Shown here piece after piece: positions 1 to 9,072 of a stretch of 64,000 nucleotides of DNA. The notes under the pieces are model-generated. The model did not search any database. It saw only the letters and a list, made by a program, of their open reading frames with translations, and had not been told where the DNA came from. Source of the stretch: Flavobacteriaceae bacterium (GTDB lineage: Bacteria > Bacteroidota > Bacteroidia > Flavobacteriales > Weeksellaceae); NCBI GenBank assembly GCA_004359435.1, contig PTET01000001.1, forward strand, positions 72,343-136,342. The letters are read 5' to 3'. How positions within the stretch are numbered: the stretch's first letter is position 1; each line of letters opens with the position of its first letter. Both the position numbers and the translations under genes were made by a program.

Positions 1-1
1 T

Positions 2-805
2 GCGGATTATTCTCACCCTGGAGACAACATTCCACCGATTATCGCAGTAGCACAACAACTTGGAAAAACAGGAAAAGATGTTATCCGTGGGGTGATTGCT
101 GCCTATGAAGTACACGTAAACCTTGTGAAAGCCATTTGTTTGCACCAGCACAAAATAGACCACGTTGCTCACCTTTGTCCAGGACAAACCGCTGGAGTTT
201 GTGCGATGTTGGGTCTTGATGTAGAAACCACATACCAAGCCTTGAACCAAGCTTTGCACACCTCTATCAGTACACGTCAGTCCAGAAAAGGAGAGATTTC
301 TTCTTGGAAAGCTTACGTACCTGCTCACGGTGCAAAATTGGCCATCGAAGCAGTGGACAGAGCCATGAGAGGAGAAAAAAGCCCTTCTCCAATTTATGAA
401 GGAGAAGATTCTGTTATCGCATGGATTTTGGACGGAAAAGATGCCAACTACACCATTCCCCTTCCTGAGGTAGGAACAGAAAAATTGGCGATTTTGGAAA
501 CCTATACCAAAGAGCACTCTGCAGAGTACCAATCTCAAGCATTGATTGACTTGGCATTCAGAATGAAAGAGAAAATCTCTGATTACAACAACATCGAAAA
601 AATCCTCATCGAAACTTCTCACCACACCCACTATGTGATTGGAACAGGAGCCAACGATCCACAAAAAATGGATCCAAACGCTTCAAGAGAGACCTTGGAA
701 GAAAACCTAGAGAATCTTTCAGCGGAGGAACTACAAAAAATCAACGTAACCATGGACGTGGAAAGCGTTACAAACACTGGAAACAAAGGAATTTTCGGGG
801 TATAA
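2..805 (+). CDS. prpD: 2-methylcitrate dehydratase PrpD (MmgE/PrpD family), 5' end outside window
   Basis: This gene dehydrates 2-methylcitrate in the methylcitrate cycle that oxidises propionyl-CoA. The reading frame is open from base 2, so the start lies upstream; about 267 C-terminal residues of a family of roughly 480-500 are visible. The visible part begins with a His-Pro-Gly-Asp-Asn segment and runs through the conserved [16 protein letters not shown] region and a [14 protein letters not shown] region typical of MmgE/PrpD. It is followed after 48 bases by prpB and then prpC, all on the same strand, which supports the PrpD assignment over a generic MmgE. Family assignment is confident; the 2-methylcitrate specificity is inferred from context. 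Confidence 0.93.
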   Translation, partial: ADYSHPGDNIPPIIAVAQQLGKTGKDVIRGVIAAYEVHVNLVKAICLHQHKIDHVAHLCPGQTAGVCAMLGLDVETTYQALNQALHTSISTRQSRKGEISSWKAYVPAHGAKLAIEAVDRAMRGEKSPSPIYEGEDSVIAWILDGKDANYTIPLPEVGTEKLAILETYTKEHSAEYQSQALIDLAFRMKEKISDYNNIEKILIETSHHTHYVIGTGANDPQKMDPNASRETLEENLENLSAEELQKINVTMDVESVTNTGNKGIFGV

Positions 806-853
806 TACCCTCATTATTTCCATTTTCAGAATTAACCCAAACCATCAAATCTT

Positions 854-1747
854 ATGATTATTGATTCTAAAAGTCCACAGGAAAAAAGAGCAGAATTCGC
901 TTCTGTTCTTGCCTCTGGCAAATTGTTGCAATTCCCAGGGGCTTACAACGCCATGGTGGGAATGCTGATTGAAAAACTCGGTTTCGATGGAGTCTATGTT
1001 TCGGGTGGAGTAATGGCAAATACCCTTGGTTTTGCCGATGTGGGACTCACGACTTTGAACGAAGTGGTACAAATGTCCTCAGACATTGCCAAAGTGACTT
1101 CTCTACCTACCATCATGGACATCGATACAGGATTTGGAGAGGTTCTCAACGTGGTTCGAACCATCAAAGAAGTAGAATACAGAGGCCTTACGGGTTGCCA
1201 TATAGAAGACCAAGTGAATCCCAAAAGATGTGGACATTTGGACAACAAACAGATTGTATCTACCAAAGACATGGTACAAAAAGTTCTTGCTGCAGCCAAA
1301 GCCAAAACCGATTCCAACTTCCAAATCATCGCCAGAACAGATGCAAGAGGACTGGAAACTTTGGACCAAACCATAGACAGAATCAAAGCCTATGTGGATG
1401 CGGGGGCCAACATCATCTTTCCAGAAGCCTTGCAGGACGAAAGAGAGTTTGAAGCGGTTCGAAAAGCAGTGGACATTCCCCTACTTGCCAACATGACCGA
1501 ATTTGGAAAATCCAAACTTCTCACCAGAAAAGAATTGGAAAACCTTGGTTTCAACATCGTCATCTATCCTGTTACAACCCAGAGATTGGCCATGAAAAAT
1601 GTAGAAGACGGACTTGCTCATATCAAAAATGTGGGAGACCAAATCGACATAGTTCAAAACATGCAAACCAGAAAACGTCTGTATGAAGTCATAGACTACG
1701 ATTCTTACAACGAGGTGGACCAATCCGTATTCAACTTCAATCTTTAA
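854..1747 (+). CDS. prpB: Methylisocitrate lyase
   Basis: This 297-residue enzyme splits 2-methylisocitrate into pyruvate and succinate, the last step of the methylcitrate cycle. It is a phosphoenolpyruvate-mutase/isocitrate-lyase superfamily TIM barrel. The signature PKRCGHL is present with the catalytic Cys at residue 126, close to Cys123 of the E. coli enzyme, and the metal-binding DIDTGFG stretch is around residue 90. The length matches PrpB (about 295) and not isocitrate lyase (above 400). It sits between prpD (48-base gap) and prpC (35-base gap), so the three are probably one transcript. The start ATG at 854 is the first in frame after the prpD stop. Confidence 0.95.
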   Translation: MIIDSKSPQEKRAEFASVLASGKLLQFPGAYNAMVGMLIEKLGFDGVYVSGGVMANTLGFADVGLTTLNEVVQMSSDIAKVTSLPTIMDIDTGFGEVLNVVRTIKEVEYRGLTGCHIEDQVNPKRCGHLDNKQIVSTKDMVQKVLAAAKAKTDSNFQIIARTDARGLETLDQTIDRIKAYVDAGANIIFPEALQDEREFEAVRKAVDIPLLANMTEFGKSKLLTRKELENLGFNIVIYPVTTQRLAMKNVEDGLAHIKNVGDQIDIVQNMQTRKRLYEVIDYDSYNEVDQSVFNFNL

Positions 1748-1782
1748 CAAAGAAAAAAACCTCATTCTCAAAAGAAAAAAAC

Positions 1783-2904
1783 ATGAGCGAAAAAATCATT
1801 GCACCCAAAGGACTCGTTGGAGTCGTAGTGGACCAAACCGCAGTTTCTAAAGTTCTGGCAGAAGAATCCAAACTCATTTACAGAGGATATGCCGTGGACG
1901 AATTGGCAGACAAAAGCACCTCGGATGAAGTTGCTTATTTGTTGGTTTATGGACATTTGCCCAATGCTGAGGAACTAACTGCTTTCCAAAGCAAAGAAGC
2001 CAAAAACAGAGGTCTTTCCAAAGAGCTTTTGCAGGCCATCACTTTGTTTCCCAAACATGCACACCCCATGGATGTGTTGCAATCTGCCATCGCCTTTTTG
2101 GGTATGGAAGATTCCAGAGTATGGGAAAACGACAGAGAAACCAACCTAGACAAGTTCGATTCTCTTTATGCCAAAATCCCTAGCATCGTGGCTGCGGGAT
2201 ACAGAAACTCCATCGGAAAAGAAGCCATCGCTCCAAACCCAGAATTGGGAAGAGTAGAAAACTTCTTTTACATGTGTTTTGGGCAAGTTCCTTCAAAAGA
2301 CATTTTGGATGCTTTTGATGTTTCTCTCATCTTGTACGCGGAGCACAGCTTCAATGCTTCTACCTTTACTACCCGTGTGGTAACCTCAACGACTTCAGAC
2401 ATTTATTCTGCTGTGGTTGCGGGTGTGGGAGCCCTAAAAGGGCCTCTACACGGAGGTGCCAACGAGCAAGTGATGTATGTACTCAAAGAAATTGGGGAGC
2501 CAGACAAAGCCAAAGCTTGGATGGAAAACAAAATCGCCAACCGAGAAAAAGTGATGGGATTTGGACACCGTGTGTACAGACTGGGAGACTCCAGAGTACC
2601 TTCGATGAAAAAAGCCATGCACAAGGTTTCGGATGCTGTGGGAGAACAAAAATGGAGACAGATTTCGGACATTTTGGAAGAAGTGATGGTAGGTGCCAAA
2701 GGCATTCACCCGAATCTTGATTTCCCAGCTGGACCTGCTTACTACATGATGGGGTTCCCCATTGACCTTTTCACACCAATCTTTGTGATGAGCCGTGTAT
2801 CTGGATGGGTAGCCCATATTTTGGAGCAAAACGTGGACAACAAAATCATTCGCCCACTTAGTGAATATGTTGGGGAAGGACTAAGACCTGTTCCAAGCAA
2901 ATAA
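1783..2904 (+). CDS. prpC: 2-methylcitrate synthase (citrate synthase family)
   Basis: This 373-residue citrate-synthase fold enzyme condenses propionyl-CoA with oxaloacetate. The catalytic triad can be placed at His223 (in GPLHGGAN), His262 (in GFGHRVYR) and Asp313 (in NLDFPAG). The length is that of the short PrpC/type-I group rather than the roughly 430-residue hexameric GltA. Position as the last gene after prpD and prpB, with a strong terminator directly downstream, supports methylcitrate synthase; some activity with acetyl-CoA, as known for the family, cannot be excluded from sequence. No regulator such as PrpR is visible in the window. Confidence 0.93.
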   Translation: MSEKIIAPKGLVGVVVDQTAVSKVLAEESKLIYRGYAVDELADKSTSDEVAYLLVYGHLPNAEELTAFQSKEAKNRGLSKELLQAITLFPKHAHPMDVLQSAIAFLGMEDSRVWENDRETNLDKFDSLYAKIPSIVAAGYRNSIGKEAIAPNPELGRVENFFYMCFGQVPSKDILDAFDVSLILYAEHSFNASTFTTRVVTSTTSDIYSAVVAGVGALKGPLHGGANEQVMYVLKEIGEPDKAKAWMENKIANREKVMGFGHRVYRLGDSRVPSMKKAMHKVSDAVGEQKWRQISDILEEVMVGAKGIHPNLDFPAGPAYYMMGFPIDLFTPIFVMSRVSGWVAHILEQNVDNKIIRPLSEYVGEGLRPVPSK

Positions 2905-2926
2905 TTTGTTTGTTGTAAACTGAAAC

Positions 2927-2960
2927 AAGCCCTTTTCTGAATTGAGAAGGGCTTTTTTTG
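2927..2960 (+). terminator. Rho-independent terminator after prpC
   Basis: An 8-bp stem AAGCCCTT/AAGGGCTT encloses the loop TTCTGAATTGAG and is followed by a T-tract. It lies 22 bases after the prpC stop. Stem and loop are nearly identical to the terminator at 3471-3507. Confidence 0.85.
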
Positions 2961-3029
2961 TATTAAATAAAAGTGAATTTGTTTATATTTAAATTGTAGA
3001 GTTTAATTAGGAAAAATAAATTTTAAGCA

Positions 3030-3452
3030 ATGTCAGTATATAACGCAGTAATTTTATTTTATGATGAAAAGATACCATATCAAATCCTATTAGAAAGAGT
3101 TCAAAATTCAACACTTGCTAAATCCGTAGAATTTGGAATTAATGGGTATTGCACTTATTTTGGAAAGAGAGAATTCTTTCGGGAATTACGTTATGAGTAT
3201 GACATCTATCTTAATTGTACTTCAAAAGAATTTGGCTATAATATTTATAAGTATCCTGAATATATCCCAGAACTAACAAAAATTCTACTTGATATGAATA
3301 TATATGTGGATAGCAACGATAATGTTGAATCAATAACAATTAGCTCTTTTGATGATGCTTATGCTTTATTTTTTAGTGGATATTTGGAGGTATATATTCA
3401 AATAATGAAAAAGCTATTTTTTGCTGATAGAGTTACAATAGAAGTAGAATAA
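3030..3452 (+). CDS. Hypothetical protein, AT-rich accessory gene
   Basis: This encodes a 140-residue acidic, Tyr/Phe-rich soluble protein. I do not recognise a family and see no signal peptide or membrane helix. Base composition is clearly more AT-rich than the prp genes upstream, and the whole gene sits between two near-copies of the same terminator hairpin (2927-2960 and 3471-3507), which suggests it was acquired as a unit or that the terminator was duplicated around it. Size and neighbourhood resemble small immunity-like orphan proteins, but nothing in the sequence proves that. The ATG at 3030 is the first in the frame. Confidence 0.6.
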   Translation: MSVYNAVILFYDEKIPYQILLERVQNSTLAKSVEFGINGYCTYFGKREFFRELRYEYDIYLNCTSKEFGYNIYKYPEYIPELTKILLDMNIYVDSNDNVESITISSFDDAYALFFSGYLEVYIQIMKKLFFADRVTIEVE

Positions 3453-3470
3453 TCCCAAAAAAAGCACTAT

Positions 3471-3507
3471 AAAAAAGCCCTTTTCTGAATTGAAAAGGGC
3501 TTTTTTA
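3471..3507 (+). terminator. Terminator after the hypothetical gene, near-copy of the prpC terminator
   Basis: The stem AAAAAAGCCCTTTTC pairs with GAAAAGGGCTTTTTT around a short loop TGAAT(T). The central stretch from GCCCTTTTCTGAATTGA onward differs from the hairpin at 2927-2960 by one base. Confidence 0.85.
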
Positions 3508-3536
3508 TTTGTAACCTTTCATTTGATTCAAAGCTA

Positions 3537-4178
3537 ATGAATATAAGACTTACAAGAATTTTAACAATTAATTTTTGTATATTAATCCAGTATTTTAAAC
3601 TGAAAATAGTGGAAAACTTTAAAGATATTTCTAAAAACTACTCTAAAATGAGTGATGAGCAACTTCTTAAGTTATGGAATGAAAAATATAAATTGAGAAA
3701 TGAAATCGTTCCAATATTAAAATTAGAACTTGAAAAAAGAAAAATTGAATTTGAAGAATCTATTGATATATCAAAACAATCAGTAGAAAATAAAACTTCC
3801 ATGTTAAACCTGATTAACAAAAATATTGAAAAGGAAAACAACTTCAAAAAGAACGTGATTGCTAATATTGAATATTATATTGAAAGAAATCAAAGTAAAA
3901 ATTTTATTATTAAAAAAGTAAGTGATGAACACAATATTGGGAGTGAGTATATCGAAAATATATTTTCAGAATTAAGGAGGAAAAGTAGAAAAACCATCTT
4001 ATTGGGACTATTTTTTTTGATTCCAACTATAATAAGGTTAATAATTTTGACAAATACAAATTATAATTATTCATATAGCCCTCCTCTTTTACCCGACTTA
4101 CTATATTTTTTGATTTTTGCCGCAATATCATTTTATCTTTTATTTAAAGGCATCCGGATTAGAAAAAAATATAAATAA
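3537..4178 (+). CDS. Hypothetical protein with two C-terminal membrane helices
   Basis: The maximal reading frame gives 213 residues, but the start is uncertain. A promoter-like motif (TTAATTTTTG, about 3567-3577) lies inside the first codons, and GTG at 3609 (residue 25) or ATG at 3648 (residue 38) are plausible real starts. From residue 38 the sequence MSDEQLLKLW followed by a Glu/Lys-rich helix resembles the short 'how many residues per unit' motif often found at the N-terminus of small Bacteroidota membrane proteins. Two hydrophobic segments (about residues 151-171 and 186-205) predict a C-terminal membrane hairpin. Composition is AT-rich like the previous gene. Function unknown. Confidence 0.6.
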   Translation: MNIRLTRILTINFCILIQYFKLKIVENFKDISKNYSKMSDEQLLKLWNEKYKLRNEIVPILKLELEKRKIEFEESIDISKQSVENKTSMLNLINKNIEKENNFKKNVIANIEYYIERNQSKNFIIKKVSDEHNIGSEYIENIFSELRRKSRKTILLGLFFLIPTIIRLIILTNTNYNYSYSPPLLPDLLYFLIFAAISFYLLFKGIRIRKKYK

Positions 4179-4336
4179 AATATTTATCTAATTATAAATC
4201 CAGCCCTCTTCTAGATACTTATACCTCTGGATAGTTGTTTTTTTAGGAGTAAGAAGGATTTGTTAACCCATCTTTTAAAGAAATAAATAATTTACTAAAT
4301 AAATCTTAAATCTGCTTAAACACCGAAATCCTCAAA

Positions 4337-5251
4337 ATGAAAATCACCGAAAACACCCAAAAATGGATTTTGCTTTTTGTCCTTGCCCTCACTTGGGGCT
4401 CTTCTTTTTTTTTGATTAAAAAGGGCGTAGAGTACTTTCAACCTATGCAAGTGGGTGCACTGAGAATCGCCATTGCAGGAATTTTGCTTTTACCTTTTGG
4501 ATTGTATAATTTAAAAAGCATTCCCAAAAAGACCCTTCCTTGGCTCTTGCTATCTGGTTTTTTGAGTAATTTTGTACCAATGTTTTTGTTTCCTATGGCT
4601 GAAGTAAAAATAAGCAGTTCATTGGCTGGAATTTTGAATTCATTGGTGCCTATCTTTGTGGTTATCATCGGGCATTTTGTGTTTCATATCAAAAGCAATG
4701 CAACCCAAATTGCTGGAACGATTTTGGGTTTTGTCGGTGCTTTTGTACTTATTTATTTCTCTGAAAAACAAATCATTGCAAAAGAGTCTAACCATGACCT
4801 CTTGCATATTGGATACATACTTTTGGCAACAATTTGTTATGCTACCGCTGGACTTATCACCAAAAAACATCTATCGAATATTCCTTCTTTTAGGCTATCT
4901 ACCGTTGTATTTACTGTTCTGTTTTTTCCAGCTGCTATTCTTTTGATTTACAACGATTTTTATGGAGATTTTATCACCTTAAACCAAACCGAGAACGCCT
5001 TTAACGGGCTGGCATATGTGGCAATTCTGGCTGTTTTTGGAACTGCACTTGCGATGATTATATTTTACAAACTCATCCAAATTTCCTCAACAGTTTTTGC
5101 CGCATCGGTAACCTATCTTATGCCTTTTGTGGCCATTTTTTGGGGAATGTTTGACAACGAACCCTTGCAACTGATTCACGTAATTGGAATGTCCATCATT
5201 CTTTTGGGTGTGTATTTGATTCAATACAAAAAGAAAGAAGAGGTTCTTTGA
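4337..5251 (+). CDS. EamA-family transporter (DMT superfamily)
   Basis: This is a 304-residue integral membrane protein with about ten hydrophobic helices arranged as two EamA repeats. The N-terminal LTWGSSFFLIKKG and the LAGILNSLVPIFV segment are typical of the drug/metabolite transporter superfamily. Such proteins export amino acids or other small metabolites, but substrate cannot be deduced. The gene appears monocistronic; the 158 bases upstream are AT-rich and hold no recognisable element apart from possible promoter sequence. Family is confident, function unspecified. Confidence 0.88.
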   Translation: MKITENTQKWILLFVLALTWGSSFFLIKKGVEYFQPMQVGALRIAIAGILLLPFGLYNLKSIPKKTLPWLLLSGFLSNFVPMFLFPMAEVKISSSLAGILNSLVPIFVVIIGHFVFHIKSNATQIAGTILGFVGAFVLIYFSEKQIIAKESNHDLLHIGYILLATICYATAGLITKKHLSNIPSFRLSTVVFTVLFFPAAILLIYNDFYGDFITLNQTENAFNGLAYVAILAVFGTALAMIIFYKLIQISSTVFAASVTYLMPFVAIFWGMFDNEPLQLIHVIGMSIILLGVYLIQYKKKEEVL

Positions 5252-5307
5252 AAAATTCGTAATTTGAGGTTCTTTTTAACAGTATAAAAACAAACATACA
5301 AACACAC

Positions 5308-6591
5308 ATGAAAAAAACACTTTCTATCATTGCCCTTTTGCTATTGGGTTATTTCATCTATTTCTTTGTAGGTTACACCAAAAAGACTCCCCAAAGCGTT
5401 TTGGATTCTTTCCCCAAAACCCCAATAGACAAAAGCAAATCTGCCCAATTTATTTCGGATGCCACGCCCAAAAGAAAAGTGGTGCTTTCGGGTAACAACT
5501 GGGAGGGAACCATTACCATTTTTGACCCTAGCACCTTTGAAGTGATCAAAACCATTTCTGCAGTGCCAGATTTGCAGGAAAGAATGGATGAGATTTATGC
5601 TGGTGGAAAACGAAAAGTCATGGTAAGTATGATCCGAAATATCATCGGAGAAGGCCATGACCAAATGGTGGATGACATGTTTACCTCCAATGATGGAAAA
5701 TACATTTTTGTATCCAGACCTAGCTTTTCGGATGTGATCGCTCTAGATGTCAACTCTGGGGAGATTTTTTGGAGATGCCCTGTGGAGGGATTCCGTTCAG
5801 ACCACTCAGCGATTTCTCCAGATGGAAAAGTTTTCTTGGTTTCTGCTTCTACTGCCAAAAAGGTGCTTGCCATTGATACACAAACAGGTAAAGTGATAAA
5901 TTCTTTTCCCACTGGAGATCAGCCTCACGAAAATATTTATTCTGCAGATGGAAACCGAATCTACCACGCCAGCGTTGGAAAAATTTTTATAAAACCACCT
6001 TTTTTGGATTTTGTCAAAGGAGACAGATTTTTCCAGATTGTGGATGCCAAAACCTACAAAGTTCTTCGCCAAATCGACCTAAAACCGAGACTAAAGGCTG
6101 CTGGATACGACTTTAAGGATCATTCAATTAGACCGATGGCCATTACTCCAGATGAAAAATTCGCTTATTTCCAAATTTCCCTTTTCCACGGAATTGTAGA
6201 ATATGACATTGAAAATGACAAAATCACCCGTAAACTGGATCTTCCTATCCCAGAGGCTGTCAAAAATGTAACTATCAACAACTCTGCACATCACGGACTT
6301 TCTATTGATGGAAGTGGTGAAATCCTCTGTGCAGCAGGTACCGTTTCTGGGTATGTGGCTCTTATTGACAGAAAAACCTTTGCTTTTGACACCATTCGTC
6401 TCACAGAAAATCCTCTCGGTTCCAAACCCTACTGGGTAACAGCATCTGCAGATGGCACCCAGTTTTATGTTTCACAAAGTGAAAGAGATTTGGTTTCGGT
6501 TATCGATCCCAAAGCCAAAAAAATCATCGCCAACATTCCCGTTGGAGACCATCCACAGAGGGTAAGGTCTGGCGAACTCAGATTACAATAA
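5308..6591 (+). CDS. YVTN-type beta-propeller protein, membrane anchored
   Basis: This encodes 427 residues. An N-terminal hydrophobic segment (about residues 4-23) acts as signal or anchor. The rest consists of repeated blades with patterns such as FVSRPSFSDVIALDVNSGEIFW, VLAIDTQTGKVINSFPTGDQPHEN and VSVIDPKAKKIIANIPVGDHPQ, diagnostic of the YncE/YVTN beta-propeller group. A periplasmic or surface location is expected. The ligand is unknown; members often bind other proteins or sit next to redox and carbohydrate genes. A bidirectional terminator follows. Confidence 0.85.
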   Translation: MKKTLSIIALLLLGYFIYFFVGYTKKTPQSVLDSFPKTPIDKSKSAQFISDATPKRKVVLSGNNWEGTITIFDPSTFEVIKTISAVPDLQERMDEIYAGGKRKVMVSMIRNIIGEGHDQMVDDMFTSNDGKYIFVSRPSFSDVIALDVNSGEIFWRCPVEGFRSDHSAISPDGKVFLVSASTAKKVLAIDTQTGKVINSFPTGDQPHENIYSADGNRIYHASVGKIFIKPPFLDFVKGDRFFQIVDAKTYKVLRQIDLKPRLKAAGYDFKDHSIRPMAITPDEKFAYFQISLFHGIVEYDIENDKITRKLDLPIPEAVKNVTINNSAHHGLSIDGSGEILCAAGTVSGYVALIDRKTFAFDTIRLTENPLGSKPYWVTASADGTQFYVSQSERDLVSVIDPKAKKIIANIPVGDHPQRVRSGELRLQ

Positions 6592-6610
6592 TCGCCTTTG
6601 CTCTATAAAC

Positions 6611-6651
6611 AAAAAAAGAGCCCTTTCCAATCCGAAAAGGGCTCTTTTTTT
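6611..6651. terminator. Bidirectional terminator between converging genes
   Basis: AAAAAAAGAGCCCTTT pairs with AAAAGGGCTCTTTTTTT. Flanking A- and T-tracts allow it to work for the propeller gene (plus) and the penicillin-acylase gene (minus), which converge here. Confidence 0.9.
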
Positions 6652-6662
6652 ATATGAATTTC

Positions 6663-8840
6663 TTATTTCCCTAACCAATAATGGGCTGAGGCGGTTTTCA
6701 AAACCTCTTGTTTGTCAAAAGAAATGGTTTTGAACTGGTGGTTCGAAAACAGTTCCATCTGGTCTTTGGAGTGAGGATTGTTGGGGTCATGAGACTGTCC
6801 AGCTCCATTGACAGTTTGCAATTTTACCAGTCCATTTTTGTCAAAGCTGGCGATAAAAACATAAGTATCTCCACCGTTGTACACCTTTTTTCCGTCTTTT
6901 CCGATTAAACCAAGAATGTTTCGGCTTCCAAGTTTGTTTCCATCTAGAGGAACCACTTTGTCTCCTACTTTCATGATTTGAAACTCTCCAAAAGGCACCT
7001 CAAGGGTTCCATAGGTTTTTTTCATGAACTTTACGGCCTTGATCATCGCATCCTGAAAATAGGTAATGTCTGGATCGGTAGCGGTGGTCATACAATTTTG
7101 GTATCCCATGTACTTTTTGGCATTGAACATATCTACATGGTAGTAATTTTCGATGAGAATTTCGGCAAAAGTGGCTTGTTTGCTGTCTTTGTCAAAATGG
7201 CTGTCCCATTTCTTTAGGATTTCTACTCCTTCTTTTACCTCTGGGATAGAAGTATCGAGCAAATTCAAATCAAAGGGGAAAGCGAAAGTACTAAAATTTT
7301 TGAACTGAGATTTGGTATCGAATTTCAGACTCAAGAAATCTTGGGTTGATAGTTTCTTTCCGTGGAATTCTCCATCTACCCTTTCTCTGATTCCTTCTTC
7401 TCTTGGGCCATGAACATGGTAGGCAAAAGGAATATACCCTAGGTAGTCATACTTGTGAATGTCTATCACATCTTCTTTGGCGTAACCGCTAAAAGCAGAG
7501 GAATTGGCATCAAAGATGATTCCCTGAGAGGGATTGATGGCTTTGAAACCTTCATCAAATGAAATCATGTTGTTTTCATCCATGCTCCAGATGAGCTCAC
7601 TTTTGTCTGCTGGCACTATTCCGTCCCAAGAATAACCAGCAGGTCTTTTGGGAATTCTAGAGGTAGAAAAACGGGCGATGTTGTTTTCCTTGTCTGCATA
7701 AAAGGTGTTGAGTGCAATTTGCGGATTGGGTCTGAAAGCATCTTGAAATTCTTCAAAATTTTGTGCCAGATTTTGTTTTAAAAGTTGTTCTATCATAGAC
7801 AAACTGTGCAGATTTACCCTCATGGCATAATACTTGTCTTCTACCTTAAACACAGGCCCGAACGCGCTTTGATACATTCTGTTTTTAAGGAGAGTACTGT
7901 GAACTGGAATCACCAGACCGTACATTTTCACAAAGAGTTTTAAATTGTTTTTTTTCAGTGGCAACCATTTTCCATCTAACAAATATTCGGTTCCTTTTTC
8001 GTTGGTTGTAAGCTGATATAAATCTACTTTGTCGTCCAGAGGAGAAGTTCTGGTAAAGGCTAGATTTTGGGTGGTTCCAAAAGCCAAAACGGGCAGTCCA
8101 GGAAGAGCCGCTCCATGGATGTTCCAACCTTCTTTGGTGTTGATTTGCACCTCGAATGGCCCTTCAACTCCGCCAACAGTATGAGGATTCCCAATGATGG
8201 AAGTGAGTCCTTCTTGGCTTCTTTCACTACTGAGCAAATAGGCGTTGGAACCTGTATTTTGCATGTCTGAAACCTCTTTGATTAGTGCTGTTTTGATTTG
8301 TGGAGCTAGGCTTGCACCACGCAAATCTTGCAAGAAAAGTCTTGCCATATCCACACCTATGTAGGCAAAGTCTGCCTGTCCAGAAATCGAGGCTTTGAGC
8401 ATGATTTTTGGGGTGATTTTGTTTTTTTTGATTTCTGACAAAGAAACCCTTTGGGGATATTTGGCGATAAAATCGTTTACTCCTTGGCAATACGCTTCCA
8501 AAAAGGCTTTGAGCTGTGGGCTGGTTTTGGTTTCAAACTCAGCTTCCACTATTTTGTCAATCTCAAAAGATTGGTAAATCAGTTCCGACATCAGTCCTTT
8601 CCCACCGTTCAGTTTCCCACTCTTGTTAAAGACAACAGCCATTCTTTTTTCGAGTCCTTCAAAACTGTCTTCACAGGTAACCCAAGCCAGACCATAAGCA
8701 GCCTCTAGGTTGGTATCTGCGTAAACATGTGGAACACCATAGTTGTCTCGAACAATTTCTATTTTTTTTGGGTCAATCTTTTGGCCAAAGGCAAAATGAC
8801 TGCAAAATACAATCGCAGCTAGGATAAATTTCTTTTTCAT
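6663..8840 (-). CDS. Penicillin acylase family protein (Ntn hydrolase, S45), secreted
   Basis: This is a 725-residue hydrolase of the penicillin G acylase/acyl-homoserine-lactone acylase superfamily, which cleaves amide-linked acyl groups. The start at 8840 gives a clean signal peptide (MKKKFILAAIVFCSHFAFG); an upstream TTG-type extension to 8900 is disfavoured. The alpha-chain motif RDNYGVPHVYA is at residues 31-41. The autocatalytic nucleophile is probably Ser198 in NTGSNAYLLS, followed by the NPHTVGG and FTRTSPLDD motifs of the beta chain. The family is normally processed into two chains in the periplasm. Substrate unknown: beta-lactams, acyl-homoserine lactones or peptide amides are all possible. 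Confidence 0.9.
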   Translation of the reverse strand: MKKKFILAAIVFCSHFAFGQKIDPKKIEIVRDNYGVPHVYADTNLEAAYGLAWVTCEDSFEGLEKRMAVVFNKSGKLNGGKGLMSELIYQSFEIDKIVEAEFETKTSPQLKAFLEAYCQGVNDFIAKYPQRVSLSEIKKNKITPKIMLKASISGQADFAYIGVDMARLFLQDLRGASLAPQIKTALIKEVSDMQNTGSNAYLLSSERSQEGLTSIIGNPHTVGGVEGPFEVQINTKEGWNIHGAALPGLPVLAFGTTQNLAFTRTSPLDDKVDLYQLTTNEKGTEYLLDGKWLPLKKNNLKLFVKMYGLVIPVHSTLLKNRMYQSAFGPVFKVEDKYYAMRVNLHSLSMIEQLLKQNLAQNFEEFQDAFRPNPQIALNTFYADKENNIARFSTSRIPKRPAGYSWDGIVPADKSELIWSMDENNMISFDEGFKAINPSQGIIFDANSSAFSGYAKEDVIDIHKYDYLGYIPFAYHVHGPREEGIRERVDGEFHGKKLSTQDFLSLKFDTKSQFKNFSTFAFPFDLNLLDTSIPEVKEGVEILKKWDSHFDKDSKQATFAEILIENYYHVDMFNAKKYMGYQNCMTTATDPDITYFQDAMIKAVKFMKKTYGTLEVPFGEFQIMKVGDKVVPLDGNKLGSRNILGLIGKDGKKVYNGGDTYVFIASFDKNGLVKLQTVNGAGQSHDPNNPHSKDQMELFSNHQFKTISFDKQEVLKTASAHYWLGK

Positions 8841-9024
8841 GGTTGGTTTATTTTTTTGTAAATCTATGTTTTTATAAATAAAAGTGAAAAAAATTAACAA
8901 GATTCAAAACAGCATTCAACTTCAAACAACACTCTCTCTATTAGTATTAGTGAAGTGCTTTTTTATAAAAACGAAAAAGAAAACGCCAAAAAACACAAAA
9001 ACCGAAATGAACAGTTTCTTTTGT

Positions 9025-9032
9025 TATATTTG
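9025..9032 (+). promoter_or_regulatory. Bacteroidota -7 box TATATTTG for the VCBS/DUF1080 gene
   Basis: TATATTTG matches the TAnnTTTG consensus 40 bases before the ATG at 9073. No clear -33 TTG is seen. Confidence 0.5.
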
Positions 9033-9072
9033 GAAAAACCAAAGACCAAAATCCCAATTTACCAGACATCCT

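Noticed and set aside
8884-9072. 63-residue N-terminal extension of the VCBS/DUF1080 gene
   Set aside because: It precedes a signal peptide and contains the promoter box; the start at 9073 is far better.
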